NCBI RefSeq assembly: GCF_016808095.1
Contig: NC_068976.1
Location: forward strand, 32,916,371 to 32,980,370
Origin: Vigna angularis
Taxonomy: Eukaryota > Streptophyta > Magnoliopsida > Fabales > Fabaceae
Reading direction: 5' to 3'
DNA: 64,000 nucleotides
In this document: in pieces, positions 1 through 10,939 of the stretch
How the letters are laid out: each line of letters starts with the position of its first letter
How positions within the stretch are numbered: the stretch's first letter is position 1
Position numbers and translations under genes: made by a program
The notes under the pieces: model-generated
Database searches by the model: none
What the model saw: only the letters and a program-made list of their open reading frames with translations
What the model was told of the DNA's origin: nothing

Positions 1-240
1 CGTAACCCAAACTTTGGCTATCACGTCAACTAATTTAGGCCAACTGATTGCCACAACGACATTTCTTGTACAACTCACATCCACAGTAACTTCAACATTA
101 TCAATTTTAACACCGTTAAACGGATAAGACTGAAGTTATACAATTTTCATAACATAGGGACCCAATGTCTTCACTTTTAAACCCGGATGCTAAACTGAAA
201 ATTACCTCTTAACATGTGGACAAAGTAAGCATTTAACCCT
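1..240. other. possible inverted-repeat transposon end
   Basis: Non-coding. The text contains 'ttaacaccgttaa' and ends in a 'gcatttaaccc' block, in the style of the Mutator-like terminus seen complete at 14730-19430 and of the block at 57104-57250. No partner end or target duplication lies inside the window, so this is only a resemblance. Confidence 0.3.
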
Positions 241-981
241 TTTTATATATAAAAAAATATTAAAAATTAATTATTATATAAATATAAATAATATAATAAA
301 ATAATAATAATTAAAAATAGTAATTTATATGTAATATAATAATAATAATTTATATATAATAGAAATAATATAATATAATAAAAAAGTAATAACAAATAAA
401 TTAAATATTAAATAATAATAATAAAATAGTATAAATTAATCACAATTTATTTTAATTTAACTTTTATCAATTCTATTTTATTTAAATTAATAACTTCTTG
501 TTAAACTCATCTAATAAACTTATGTATATTTTTAGACTTATTTAATGACAATATAAATATATTAATGATATTTTAAAATAATTAGTTTGTTAATTTTAAT
601 TTTTTATTTCAGTTTTAATAAAAGCACAAGCTCTTATATTTTATAGTTAGAAATAGTAAAAATTGAATTCAAATAATATAAAACAAAATTTATAATATTA
701 AGAAGTTTGATTTTTTATATAATAAATACATATTTTAAACTTTTAAGTATAATATTTTAATTTATTTTATTACAAATATAATTACTTAAAATCTTATTAA
801 AGTTTTATGCTATTTTTTTATTATATAATATTAGTTGAATTTTTATATAGTAAAAATATGAATAATATTCAACAATAAAAATATTTATATTATAATTAAA
901 TATTAAAATGTTAACTATAGTTTTCTATTGACAATATAATATTATTACATAATATTTTTTATATAACAATAAAATAATTTG

Positions 982-1070
<89 letters not shown>

Positions 1071-1535
1071 CCAAAATACTAACAATTTAACTATGACACT
1101 TCAAAATTATCAAGTTTTTTTATAGTAACAATTCCTTTGCCCTTACTTTAATAAAATCATTTAATAAAGACGATGATAACATATGAAAACATAAACAAAA
1201 ATAATTTTTATATAATATATGATTTTGTATATAAATAATTATAGAGTATAAAAGTATGTGGTTAAACACAATTATTTTATAAAAAAAAAAGTTTATAAAT
1301 TAAAAAACTTAATATATAGGTAGACATGTAGAACAAGACGATAAAGTAATCAAATATAATTTGGATCACAAAATTTATAACACATAAATATGAAGTAAAA
1401 TAGTTATCATAAACTCAAGTAGATACTCTATCGATAAATTCATTTATTGTAAGGTCCAAGATTAAGTTAATTTGTTTTTTCCTTCTAAATTTTTGTGTTG
1501 TACTTTTCGTAATATAAGTAACTGAAAATACTGAA
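241..1535. other. AT-rich intergenic DNA
   Basis: Very AT-rich, with stops in all frames and no recognisable protein. It holds a long (TA)n run (separate entry). Nothing else could be supported here. Confidence 0.6.
984..1068. repeat. (TA)n microsatellite
   Basis: About 85 bases of uninterrupted TA dinucleotide. Such runs are slippage-prone, so the length in an assembly is uncertain. Confidence 0.95.
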
Positions 1536-1689
1536 TTGTTTGTTGACTTGTGAATAAAACAAAGAAGATATCCACTTATATAAGATTTTCTTACGTTAGT
1601 CAATAAGAACATAAAAAAATATAAGTATAAAAGAATATATGAAATCAATATATTCCTTATAAGAATGTTTAATATTTATAGGCATATGT
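1536..1689. repeat. left flank repeat, copy of 14208-14356
   Basis: From 'gaattgtttgttgac' to 'ggcatatgt' this block matches 14208-14356 almost base for base (both contain 'tataagtataaaagaata'). Joining it to 13907 onward recreates the same order as the second copy, so the retroelement at 1690 split one unit of a roughly 450-bp duplicated AT-rich sequence. It is non-coding; the open frames on its minus strand are AT-rich translations of the repeat. Confidence 0.8.
1685..1689. repeat. 5-bp target site duplication TATGT (left)
   Basis: TATGT directly precedes the first LTR base (TG at 1690). The same five bases follow the last LTR base at 13902-13906, as expected for a gypsy-type integrase. 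Confidence 0.85.
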
Positions 1690-1734
1690 TGTAAGGACCT
1701 TGCTCCTTATTTTTTTTATCATTATTTGTGAAAG
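1690..1734 (+). repeat. truncated 5' LTR (first 45 bases)
   Basis: Identical to 3260-3304 and 10940-10984, then joined without obvious microhomology to pol sequence equivalent to 9415. With the adjacent TATGT it marks the original left end of the insertion. Confidence 0.9.
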
Positions 1735-3218
1735 TAGATGTAGAATTTGAACCTGATGGCATTAAATGTTGCAAATTGGTTATATCAAGTCGTATCTTTG
1801 AAAGAATTAAAGAGGGACAACTAGTAGACCCCGAGCTTCAGAAGTCAAGGGCTTTTATTGGTAGAGAACAAGGAAGGGATTTTAACACTGGGACAGACGG
1901 TCTTCTACGATTCAAAGGAAGAACATGTATACCAAATGATGGAGAGTTGAAAAGAGTGATTTTAGAAGAAGGTCATCGTAGTCGTTTTAGCATGCATCCC
2001 GACATGACTAAAATGTACCAAGATCTTAAGAAATCATTTTGGTGGTCAGGTATGAAAGGTGATATAGCTAGATTTGTTTCCTCTTGCCTTATCTGTCAGA
2101 AGGCTAAGATCGAACACCAGAGGCCAGGTGGTATGTTACAACAACCTGATGTTCCTGAGTGGAAATGGGACAGCATTGCAATGGATTTCGTGACCCATTT
2201 GCCACACACTGTCAGAAAGCATGATGCCGTCTGGGTAATAGTTGATAGATTGACCAAGAGTGCTCACTTCTTGGCAATTAATTTGAAGATGTCTATGCAG
2301 AAATTAGCTCAGTTGTACATCAAGGAAATAGTTAGATTGCATGGTGTGCCTTCCAGCATCATATCGGACAGAGACCCCCGCTTCACTTCTCGTTTCTGGC
2401 AGACTTTACAGAATGAGATGGGCAGTAAACTCCAGATGAGTTCTGCTTACCATCCTCAGACTGATGGTCAGTCAGAACGGACTATACAGTCATTGGAGGA
2501 TCTGCTCAGGACGTGTATACTTGATCATATGGGAGTTTGGGATGAAGTGTTGCCATTGGTGGAATTCTCATATAATAATAGCTTTCAGACCAGTATTGGA
2601 ATGGCACCGTTTGAAGCTCTTTATGGGAGGCGTTGCAGGACACCTTTATGCTGGTTTCAGGATGGGGAGTTTGTGTTGACTGGGCCAGAAATAGTGCAAC
2701 AAACGACTGAGAAAGTAAAAGTGATTCAAGAAAGGATGAGAGCCTCACAGAGTAGGCAAAAATCATATGCTGATAGGAGACGCAGGCCTTTGGAGTTTGA
2801 GGCCGGTGATCATGTGTTTCTTCGTGTGACGCCTACTACTGGAGTAGGAAAGGCTATTCGAGCTAAGAAGCTTTCCCCCAGATACCTTGGGCCGTATCAG
2901 ATTTCTAGACGCATCGGACCAGTAGCATATGAGATAGCTATGCCGCCCCAGCTAACTAATCTCCATCCAGTCTTTCATGTTTCTCAGCTTCGGAAGTATG
3001 TCCCCGACCCTTCACATGTGTTGGAAGCTGACACTGTACAAGTCAAGGAAGATCTCTCTATAGAGATGCAACCGGTCAAAGTAGATGAGAGGCTAACCAA
3101 ACGACCAGATGGGAAAGCTACCAGACTGATCAAAGTCATTTGGGACAGTAGAACTGGCGATTCTACCTGGGAGAAGGAGGAAGAAATGAAGAAGTCATAC
3201 CCCCACTTATTTCTATAA
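1735..3218 (+). pseudogene. 5'-truncated Tekay pol: integrase and chromodomain
   Basis: An open frame of 496 codons can be read from a GTG at 1728, but no genuine start exists: the first codons come from the LTR stub and the rest continues mid-protein. It is the same as the last ~490 residues of the full pol at 7428-10898. It contains the integrase zinc finger (GH..MHP then CLICQ), the D-D-E core ([16 protein letters not shown] and QSERT) and the C-terminal chromodomain-like segment ending SYPHLFL. Gag, protease, RT and RNase H are absent. It is a deletion product, not a gene; it could be transcribed only from outside or from the LTR stub. Confidence 0.9.
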
Positions 3219-3251
3219 GCACAATTTTCGAGGACGAAAATTTTTTGTGTT

Positions 3252-3259
3252 GGGGAGAA
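3252..3259 (+). other. polypurine tract of left copy
   Basis: GGGGAGAA sits directly against the TG of the LTR at 3260, the expected place for plus-strand priming. The same octamer is at 10932-10939. Confidence 0.75.
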
Positions 3260-6221
3260 TGTAAGGACCTTGCTCCTTATTTTTTTTATCATTATTTGTG
3301 AAAGGGATGGGGGCATGGATGTTGAAAATCAGCAGAAAAGTGGAGGAGCAGGGAAGCACGGGCTGTCCTAGGGAGAAGTAGTTTTTGTTTTATTGGGAAA
3401 ATAGGAGAGGCAACGTCCGTGATTCCCTCTCCCATATTTTGGCACCTTTCACAACTTAAGAAATAAAAGGTGAAGAGGGCTGCTGAACTGGAGAAGATCC
3501 TTGTTACCGTATTACCTTGTTGCCATTTTTGTAAGAGAAGGAGAAGTTCAAAGTTCTTGGAGGTGATTGGAGCTGCACATCTTGAGGAGGATAGATTCAA
3601 AGATTTAGCAAAGGAAGTCTTCAAGAGGTAAGGGGAGCTAACTCAACTTGGTTTCTAGATTTTTTTGTGGATGTGACTATGATTCCAATTGCTTGATTTC
3701 GATGTGGGGAGCTGTATGGAAATTGATTTTTGGTTAAATGAGTGGAATGATTTCAAGAAAATGATTCAAGTGGGTTGTTACTATGGTTTTGACCTATGAA
3801 CTTTTGGTATGAACTTTATGATGCAAAATTGTTGAATATATAATGGATTAATGGTGGATTTTCGTTCTAGCATGATAATCTATACGTGTATGAAGTTTTT
3901 GGTGGATTTGAATGTGAAATGAGATGGAAACCATGATAGTTTACCCTACTTTTTCATCAAGTGCGAAAATGGTTTGTTTTGGATGATTGATGAAATTTAG
4001 ATGGATAAATTGATGATTCTGGAAAGAATGGTGTGGTGTGAATGATTAATTGGTTAAAGTCTAATACAAAGTGGAATGATATTGTTTGAAGGTATTTTGG
4101 AGTTGATTTTGAGATCAAATCTATGGGGGTTTAAGAATTGACTTAATGAAGTATTGGTTTTAAGTGAGAATCTGTAATGAATATCAATTGATTGGATATT
4201 TACAGAGTTGTTTATGATGAAAGTTAGCTAATAGGTGGTGAAGGTTGAATTAGTAGTTGTTATAATGTGTTTGCCATGTGGATTCAAAGGTATTTTAGGG
4301 GTATTGATAGGTGAAAATCTAAAGAAGGTAAATCTGAGGTAAACTAAACATTTTAAGCTTGATAGTGAGTGATTCAAAACTGGTTTGAACGTTGAAAGTG
4401 GTAGAAAATGGAAGTTAGGTTCCTTGGTAGTTTATATGTTGAAGTTGGATTGATTTTGGACTATTTTTAGGGGTTTTAACAAGTGATATTTTGAATTATA
4501 TGTTCTGGGCTGTAGGTGTTGATTTGTAATCTGTTATAGAGCCAATTAGAACTTGTCCAAGTGGTTAGTTTGCATAAAACAAGAGTATAAGGTGTAAATT
4601 TGAGTTTAGGTGTTTTTGGAGTGTCAAACATGATGTGAGATACCAAGTTTCGGGTTTGATGATCAATAGATGTTTGATTCGAGTTATAAATATGTTTTCT
4701 CATCAATCCTAATGTTTAGGAGGTCACTTTGATCATTAGAATAAGTCTCAAGTGCATAAAAAGCCAATCTGCACTTGCTGTCAACTGATACGGCGCTCCA
4801 GCGCCCTCGGGACGCTCTCCAGCGCGCTTAAACTGGTGCAGGTCGCGCTCCAGCGCCCTTTGGTCGCGCTCCAGCGCGCCTAAACGCAGCAGCAAGCTGC
4901 AGAATTTGTGTTTGATAGTTTTTGGGGTTCCGGGTGTCCGTTTTGGACGTTTCTTGAGTCGTTTTGGAGGTTTTGAACCCTTCCGGAACTGTTGGTGATG
5001 GTTTCAAAGCCATTTTCTTTGTGTAAGTATGAGTTACGGGGTTTTGTGTTGTTTAGTGGTTCTTTTAGGATGGTTATTGTCAGGTAAGGTGTATTGGATT
5101 GATTATTGTTGTTTGCTTAACAGATTGTCATGTATGAGGAATGTTTGGAATGCATGATATGATATGATTTATGTGGGAAGTATGTGAATAGTGTTCGGAT
5201 GAATAGTGTTCTGTATAATGTTGAATTTTAAGTTCCTTTGCTTTTGGATTGAATTATGTGTACAAATGTTTGGAATATTATTTATGACATGAATTATGTG
5301 AATGTATGAAATATGTTGGAATTGTTGGGATAATATGGTGGTATCTGATTATTCATAATTGGAGTATGGTTATAAGTGGTTTATGAGGTACATGGTTCCA
5401 AAAGAAATATCATGAGATTTAAAATGGTGGGATTGAATCGGAAATTTAGATATCTCGGTGGGATCAGTTGGTGTATTGAATGAATGTAAGAGGCTTCCAT
5501 ATGGGGGGTTATCCCTACACTCCAACGGTCTTTCATTCTCACTTAGAGAGGATTGACGCGTGTGGTGGGAGTAGAGGGAGGTCCCAGGGTAGGCGCTATC
5601 ACTGGAGGTCTATTCCGCGGTAACGGACTAACCTTGTGTATGGTCGGGTGAAACCCCTCGGCAATGGCTTTGCAAAGCAGTAGAGGCCATCACAAGTGCA
5701 CAACCTGCCCCAGCTCTACATACATTCTATGTCCGGACGTGTCTAGAGTCTTAACATGATAAGATGTTTATTTTGATGAGTTTTATGAAATAAATGCTAT
5801 ATTGATTAAAAAATGAATTGTATGATTGTCTGAGACCTAGCTCACCCTTGCAATTGTATGTGTTGCATGTGTTTGCTTTCCCCCTCGCGATGATCATCCA
5901 ATCCTTTGGATGTGAGCAGTAGGTGATGATGTACCTTTGGAGCAAGCTTTGGAAGTTGAGAAAGACCCAGCTCCTAGTGCTTAGGATTTTTACTAGCTAT
6001 TATGTTTAATGGCTCTTTATCTTGGAAGACTTCTAGTCTTCACGTTATCTTTTTTGTGTTTTGGAGAATTGTGATATTGTACTTATGTTTTAAAAGTTTT
6101 CCAGCCAGACTTGGATAACTGTACTCCTTAATTCAATCTATTGTGTACTCTTAACTGCTTTCTATTATTATAATAGATGCATTCTACGTATATACATTGT
6201 TATATATTTTGGGATGTCACA
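3260..6221 (+). repeat. Tekay LTR, 2962 bp (middle LTR)
   Basis: Starts TGTAAGGACC and ends GGGATGTCACA (TG...CA), followed three bases later by a primer binding site. It serves as 5' LTR of the complete internal region and 3' LTR of the truncated left copy. No difference from 10940-13901 was seen. It has no coding function; short minus-strand open frames inside it are incidental. A GC-rich repeated segment lies at 4790-4885. Confidence 0.93.
4790..4885. repeat. GC-rich GCGCTCCAGCGC mini-array in LTR
   Basis: Four or five partly degenerate copies of 'cgctccagcgc' with spacers such as 'ccctttggt'. The block stands out sharply from the AT-rich LTR and can fold into short GC hairpins. It recurs at 12470-12565 in the other LTR. 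Confidence 0.75.
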
Positions 6222-6224
6222 TTA

Positions 6225-6238
6225 TGGTATCAGAGCAG
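6225..6238 (+). other. primer binding site, initiator tRNA-Met
   Basis: TGGTATCAGAGCAG three bases after the LTR end. TGGTATCAGAGC is the standard plant complement of the 3' end of initiator methionine tRNA. Confidence 0.92.
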
Positions 6239-6356
6239 TTCTTCCTTAGAAACCTGTAGGTTGTGGGTGTGATTCGTTTATGTTCGTGTACTCTGGTTTC
6301 GTGTTGGGAGTTATGTTGGTTAAGTTGGACTAATAGTCTTTCTCTATGAACAGAAG

Positions 6357-7349
6357 ATGGCATCTAGATCTCCTCCTCCCTCAGATGTCGATCCGTCTGA
6401 CTCTAATCAGATGTTGAATGCTGTGCTTCAGGCGTTGCAACAACAAAATGTTACACTAATTCAGCAGAATACCATAGCCTTGCAGAATCTGGAAGCTGCA
6501 AGAGTGTCCGCTGAGGACGCCAGAGCGTCGGCCGATACCACCCAAAGACAGTTCTTGGATGTGATGACTAGTGGTAGGATTCCCACCGGTCCTTCTTCTT
6601 CGGCTGCTCCAACTCAAGAATGGAGTTTGGAAAATTTCTTGCAGCATCATCCCGCCAAGTTTGATGGCAAATGCTCACCAGATGAAGCCGATCAGTGGCT
6701 TCGTGATATGGAGAGAGTCTACAATGCCAAGAGGTGCCCTGATGAGAACAAGTTGTCTTATACTGAATATCTATTGACTGGAGAGGCAAGCCACTGGTGG
6801 AGTAGTGCACGGGTGATCTTGGAGGGAACTAGAACCCCTATCACATGGGACCTATTCAAGAAGAAGTTCTATAGAGAATACTTCCCTGACACTCTTAGAT
6901 ATGCTAAAGAAGTGGAGTTCTTGGAACTAGTACAGGGAAACATGTCAGTATCTGAGTATACTGATCGTTTCAAACATCTCCTCCGATTTAATACCATGAC
7001 AGTGGATGAAGAGTGGCAATGCCGCAAGTTTGAAAACGGGTTGCGTGGTGACATCAAGCTCTTGGTGAGAGGTCACCGTCTGAGGGAGTTTCCAGCTCTT
7101 GTGGAGATGGCTAGGGATATGGAGAAGACAAAGAGAGAAACTGAGGGATACCTGAGCCGTCAGGTCCAGCCACTGAGGGTTGGGGGACCAGCCATGTATA
7201 GAGGCGGGTCCAGTTCCAGGAAGGCACCATACTCCAGATCTTCTTTTTCTCGTAGTTCTGGAGGATCTTCTCAGCCTTCTGTTCAGCCGAGCCAGTCCTC
7301 ATCGCTGAGTGGCGTGAGATGCTATGGATGTGGCGGTTCGCACTACTAG
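6357..7349 (+). CDS. gag: Tekay gag (capsid), ends at TAG inside zinc knuckle
   Basis: A 330-codon frame encoding the retrotransposon capsid that assembles cytoplasmic particles. The start ATG at 6357 follows the primer site by ~120 bases and opens MASRSPPPSD. Residues ~20-70 are Gln/Ala-rich and probably coiled. The capsid domain spans roughly residues 90-250 (motifs WSLENFLQHHPAKF, EASHWW, FENGLRGD), followed by a Ser/Arg-rich linker. The frame stops at TAG 7347-7349 within the first CCHC knuckle (CYGCGGSHY then stop); the same frame continues without any shift into a second knuckle and pol. In Tekay elements gag-pol is normally one frame, and the related element at 60650 has a Cys codon at this place. 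I cannot tell a mutation from readthrough. Confidence 0.9.
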   Translation: MASRSPPPSDVDPSDSNQMLNAVLQALQQQNVTLIQQNTIALQNLEAARVSAEDARASADTTQRQFLDVMTSGRIPTGPSSSAAPTQEWSLENFLQHHPAKFDGKCSPDEADQWLRDMERVYNAKRCPDENKLSYTEYLLTGEASHWWSSARVILEGTRTPITWDLFKKKFYREYFPDTLRYAKEVEFLELVQGNMSVSEYTDRFKHLLRFNTMTVDEEWQCRKFENGLRGDIKLLVRGHRLREFPALVEMARDMEKTKRETEGYLSRQVQPLRVGGPAMYRGGSSSRKAPYSRSSFSRSSGGSSQPSVQPSQSSSLSGVRCYGCGGSHY

Positions 7350-10300
7350 TCTTCATGTCCCCAGAGGACTAATTTTCGGAGGTGCAACCGATGCCACAAG
7401 GAGGGCCACTATGAGCGTGATTGCCCTATGGGTAGGAGAGCTACTTCCCAGCCGCAGCATGCAGGGAGATTTCAGCACAGAGGTAGCATCAGACCTCAGG
7501 CCACTGGACGTGTTTATGCACTGACAGGGACAGAAGCAGCTAGCTCAGGTGATTTAATTTTCGGCACTTGTGTATTGGGTGGTAAATCTTGCATGGTTTT
7601 ATTTGACTCTGGAGCGACACACTCTTTTGTGTCTGAAACTTGTGCTAGAGAGTTGAGGTTACCAGTGAGAGAGCTACAGTATGACTTGACTGTATCTACT
7701 CCTACTTCTGGGATAGTGAAGACATCTACAGTTTGTGCTAGATGTTCAGTAGTGGTTGAGGGGCGTCAGTACAAGGTAAACTTGATATGTTTGCCTTTGC
7801 AGGGTTTAGATGTCATCCTAGGGATGGATTGGCTGTCTGCCAATCGTATTCTTATTGATTGTGGAGAGAAGAAACTAGTATTTCCCAATGAGGAGGATTA
7901 CACACCTCTAACTCTTGGTGTATTGAGACAAGACCTAATAGAAGGTGCATGTTGTTTCCTGATACTATCACACATGGAGGTAAAGCAAGGAGATTCTGAC
8001 GTAGACCTCTCGGTAGTCAGTGAATTTCTAGATGTGTTTCCTGAGGAGATTCCTGGCTTACCTCCTCCAAGAGAGGTAGAATTTTCCATAGACATTGTGT
8101 CTGGGACAGGGCCTATCTCTATAGCCCCATATCGCATGGCGCCAGCTGAACTGGCTGAATTGAAAAAGCAGATTGAAGAGTTGTTGGAGAAGCAGTTCAT
8201 CCGACCTAGTGTTTCTCCTTGGGGTGCGCCTGTATTACTTGTAAAGAAAAAGGATGGCAGTTCAAGATTGTGTGTGGATTACAGGCAACTTAATAAATTA
8301 ACCATCAAGTATAAGTACCCTTTACCCAGAATTGATGATTTGATGGATCAGCTACATGGGGCAGTTGTGTTTTCTAAGATTGATCTACGGTCCGGCTATC
8401 ATCAAATATTGGTTAAGGCTGATGATGTTCAGAAGACAGCCTTTAGGTCTAGATATGGCCATTACGAGTATGTGGTCATGCCCTTTGGTGTGACTAACAC
8501 CCCTGCCATATTCATGGATTACATGAATAGGATTTTCCGACCTTTCTTAGATAAATTCGTTGTCGTCTTCATAGATGACATTCTAATTTATTCTAAGAGT
8601 GAAGAAGAACATGTCGATCATCTTAGAACGGTGTTGAGGATATTGAGAGAAAGAAAGTTGTATGCCAAGCTCTCAAAGTGTGAGTTCTGGATGAAAGAAG
8701 TGCAATTCCTTGGTCATATTATATCAGCTGATGGGATTTCTGTAGATCTGGCCAAAGTTCAAGTCGTGTTACAATGGGAAAGACCAAAGTCAGTCACTGA
8801 GGTCAGAAGCTTTGTTGGGTTAGCAGGCTACTATCGTCGCTTCATTGAAGATTTCTCTAAGATTGTAGCCCCTTTGACGCAACTGACGAGAAAAGACACT
8901 CCATTTGCTTGGACCGATCGTTGTGAGACTAGCTTTCAGAAGTTGAAGCAGAGATTGACTAGCGCTCCAGTATTGGCCATTCCTGACACAGGTAAACCTT
9001 TTGAGGTTTTCTGTGATGCTTCCTATCAGGGACTAGGAAGTGTCTTGATGCAAGAAAGAAGAGTTGTTGCATATGCCTCAAGACAACTAAAGATTCATGA
9101 GAGAAACTACCCTACTCATGATCTGGAATTAGCTGCAGTGGTGTTTGCTCTTAAGATATGGAGACATTATTTGTATGGAGCTCAATTTCAGGTGTTCAGT
9201 GATCACAAGAGCCTGAAGTATCTCTTTGATCAGAAGGAACTTAATATGAGGCAGAGAAGGTGGATGGAATTCTTGAAGGATTATGATTTTGACCTTCTCT
9301 ATCATCCAGGGAAAGCAAATGTAGTTGCTGATGCCTTAAGCAGAAAGGCAATGCATATTTCTGCGTTGATGGTTAAAGAGTTGGAGCTAGTTGAGAGCTT
9401 CAGTGATTTAAAGCTAGATGTAGAATTTGAACCTGATGGCATTAAATGTTGCAAATTGGTTATATCAAGTCGTATCTTTGAAAGAATTAAAGAGGGACAA
9501 CTAGTAGACCCCGAGCTTCAGAAGTCAAGGGCTTTTATTGGTAGAGAACAAGGAAGGGATTTTAACACTGGGACAGACGGTCTTCTACGATTCAAAGGAA
9601 GAACATGTATACCAAATGATGGAGAGTTGAAAAGAGTGATTTTAGAAGAAGGTCATCGTAGTCGTTTTAGCATGCATCCCGACATGACTAAAATGTACCA
9701 AGATCTTAAGAAATCATTTTGGTGGTCAGGTATGAAAGGTGATATAGCTAGATTTGTTTCCTCTTGCCTTATCTGTCAGAAGGCTAAGATCGAACACCAG
9801 AGGCCAGGTGGTATGTTACAACAACCTGATGTTCCTGAGTGGAAATGGGACAGCATTGCAATGGATTTCGTGACCCATTTGCCACACACTGTCAGAAAGC
9901 ATGATGCCGTCTGGGTAATAGTTGATAGATTGACCAAGAGTGCTCACTTCTTGGCAATTAATTTGAAGATGTCTATGCAGAAATTAGCTCAGTTGTACAT
10001 CAAGGAAATAGTTAGATTGCATGGTGTGCCTTCCAGCATCATATCGGACAGAGACCCCCGCTTCACTTCTCGTTTCTGGCAGACTTTACAGAATGAGATG
10101 GGCAGTAAACTCCAGATGAGTTCTGCTTACCATCCTCAGACTGATGGTCAGTCAGAACGGACTATACAGTCATTGGAGGATCTGCTCAGGACGTGTATAC
10201 TTGATCATATGGGAGTTTGGGATGAAGTGTTGCCATTGGTGGAATTCTCATATAATAATAGCTTTCAGACCAGTATTGGAATGGCACCGTTTGAAGCTCT

Positions 10301-10898
10301 TTATGGGAGGCGTTGCAGGACACCTTTATGCTGGTTTCAGGATGGGGAGTTTGTGTTGACTGGGCCAGAAATAGTGCAACAAACGACTGAGAAAGTAAAA
10401 GTGATTCAAGAAAGGATGAGAGCCTCACAGAGTAGGCAAAAATCATATGCTGATAGGAGACGCAGGCCTTTGGAGTTTGAGGCCGGTGATCATGTGTTTC
10501 TTCGTGTGACGCCTACTACTGGAGTAGGAAAGGCTATTCGAGCTAAGAAGCTTTCCCCCAGATACCTTGGGCCGTATCAGATTTCTAGACGCATCGGACC
10601 AGTAGCATATGAGATAGCTATGCCGCCCCAGCTAACTAATCTCCATCCAGTCTTTCATGTTTCTCAGCTTCGGAAGTATGTCCCCGACCCTTCACATGTG
10701 TTGGAAGCTGACACTGTACAAGTCAAGGAAGATCTCTCTATAGAGATGCAACCGGTCAAAGTAGATGAGAGGCTAACCAAACGACCAGATGGGAAAGCTA
10801 CCAGACTGATCAAAGTCATTTGGGACAGTAGAACTGGCGATTCTACCTGGGAGAAGGAGGAAGAAATGAAGAAGTCATACCCCCACTTATTTCTATAA
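7350..10898 (+). CDS. pol: Tekay pol polyprotein (PR, RT, RNase H, INT, chromodomain)
   Basis: In frame with gag after the TAG; the first ATG is at 7428 (1156 residues from there). Before that ATG lies a second knuckle, CNRC..GHY..DC. Counting from 7428: protease near residue 60 (FDSGATHSF); RT from ~240 with FIDDILIYS near 381, the usual chromovirus form of the catalytic box; RNase H from ~525 (CDAS) to ADALSRK near 635; integrase with a zinc finger near 740-790 and the D-D35-E triad near 811, 873 and 909; chromodomain-like tail ~1095-1156. No other stop or frameshift is visible, so every enzymatic domain is open. Expected products are a protease-processed set acting in the particle and, for integrase, in the nucleus. 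Translation of this part depends on passing the TAG or starting downstream. Confidence 0.93.
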   Translation, partial: SSCPQRTNFRRCNRCHKEGHYERDCPMGRRATSQPQHAGRFQHRGSIRPQATGRVYALTGTEAASSGDLIFGTCVLGGKSCMVLFDSGATHSFVSETCARELRLPVRELQYDLTVSTPTSGIVKTSTVCARCSVVVEGRQYKVNLICLPLQGLDVILGMDWLSANRILIDCGEKKLVFPNEEDYTPLTLGVLRQDLIEGACCFLILSHMEVKQGDSDVDLSVVSEFLDVFPEEIPGLPPPREVEFSIDIVSGTGPISIAPYRMAPAELAELKKQIEELLEKQFIRPSVSPWGAPVLLVKKKDGSSRLCVDYRQLNKLTIKYKYPLPRIDDLMDQLHGAVVFSKIDLRSGYHQILVKADDVQKTAFRSRYGHYEYVVMPFGVTNTPAIFMDYMNRIFRPFLDKFVVVFIDDILIYSKSEEEHVDHLRTVLRILRERKLYAKLSKCEFWMKEVQFLGHIISADGISVDLAKVQVVLQWERPKSVTEVRSFVGLAGYYRRFIEDFSKIVAPLTQLTRKDTPFAWTDRCETSFQKLKQRLTSAPVLAIPDTGKPFEVFCDASYQGLGSVLMQERRVVAYASRQLKIHERNYPTHDLELAAVVFALKIWRHYLYGAQFQVFSDHKSLKYLFDQKELNMRQRRWMEFLKDYDFDLLYHPGKANVVADALSRKAMHISALMVKELELVESFSDLKLDVEFEPDGIKCCKLVISSRIFERIKEGQLVDPELQKSRAFIGREQGRDFNTGTDGLLRFKGRTCIPNDGELKRVILEEGHRSRFSMHPDMTKMYQDLKKSFWWSGMKGDIARFVSSCLICQKAKIEHQRPGGMLQQPDVPEWKWDSIAMDFVTHLPHTVRKHDAVWVIVDRLTKSAHFLAINLKMSMQKLAQLYIKEIVRLHGVPSSIISDRDPRFTSRFWQTLQNEMGSKLQMSSAYHPQTDGQSERTIQSLEDLLRTCILDHMGVWDEVLPLVEFSYNNSFQTSIGMAPFEALYGRRCRTPLCWFQDGEFVLTGPEIVQQTTEKVKVIQERMRASQSRQKSYADRRRRPLEFEAGDHVFLRVTPTTGVGKAIRAKKLSPRYLGPYQISRRIGPVAYEIAMPPQLTNLHPVFHVSQLRKYVPDPSHVLEADTVQVKEDLSIEMQPVKVDERLTKRPDGKATRLIKVIWDSRTGDSTWEKEEEMKKSYPHLFL

Positions 10899-10931
10899 GC
10901 ACAATTTTCGAGGACGAAAATTTTTTGTGTT

Positions 10932-10939
10932 GGGGAGAA
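10932..10939 (+). other. polypurine tract of complete copy
   Basis: GGGGAGAA immediately before the 3' LTR start at 10940; the plus-strand primer for reverse transcription. Confidence 0.8.

Noticed and set aside
2984..3624. Two 110-codon minus-strand frames at the pol/LTR border, repeated at 10664-11304
   Set aside because: They run antisense to pol or cross the LTR start and show no domain; repetition only reflects the duplicated element.
4828..5013. 61-codon minus-strand frame with RRAGARPKGAGARP
   Set aside because: It is the translation of the GC-rich mini-array in the LTR, not a gene.
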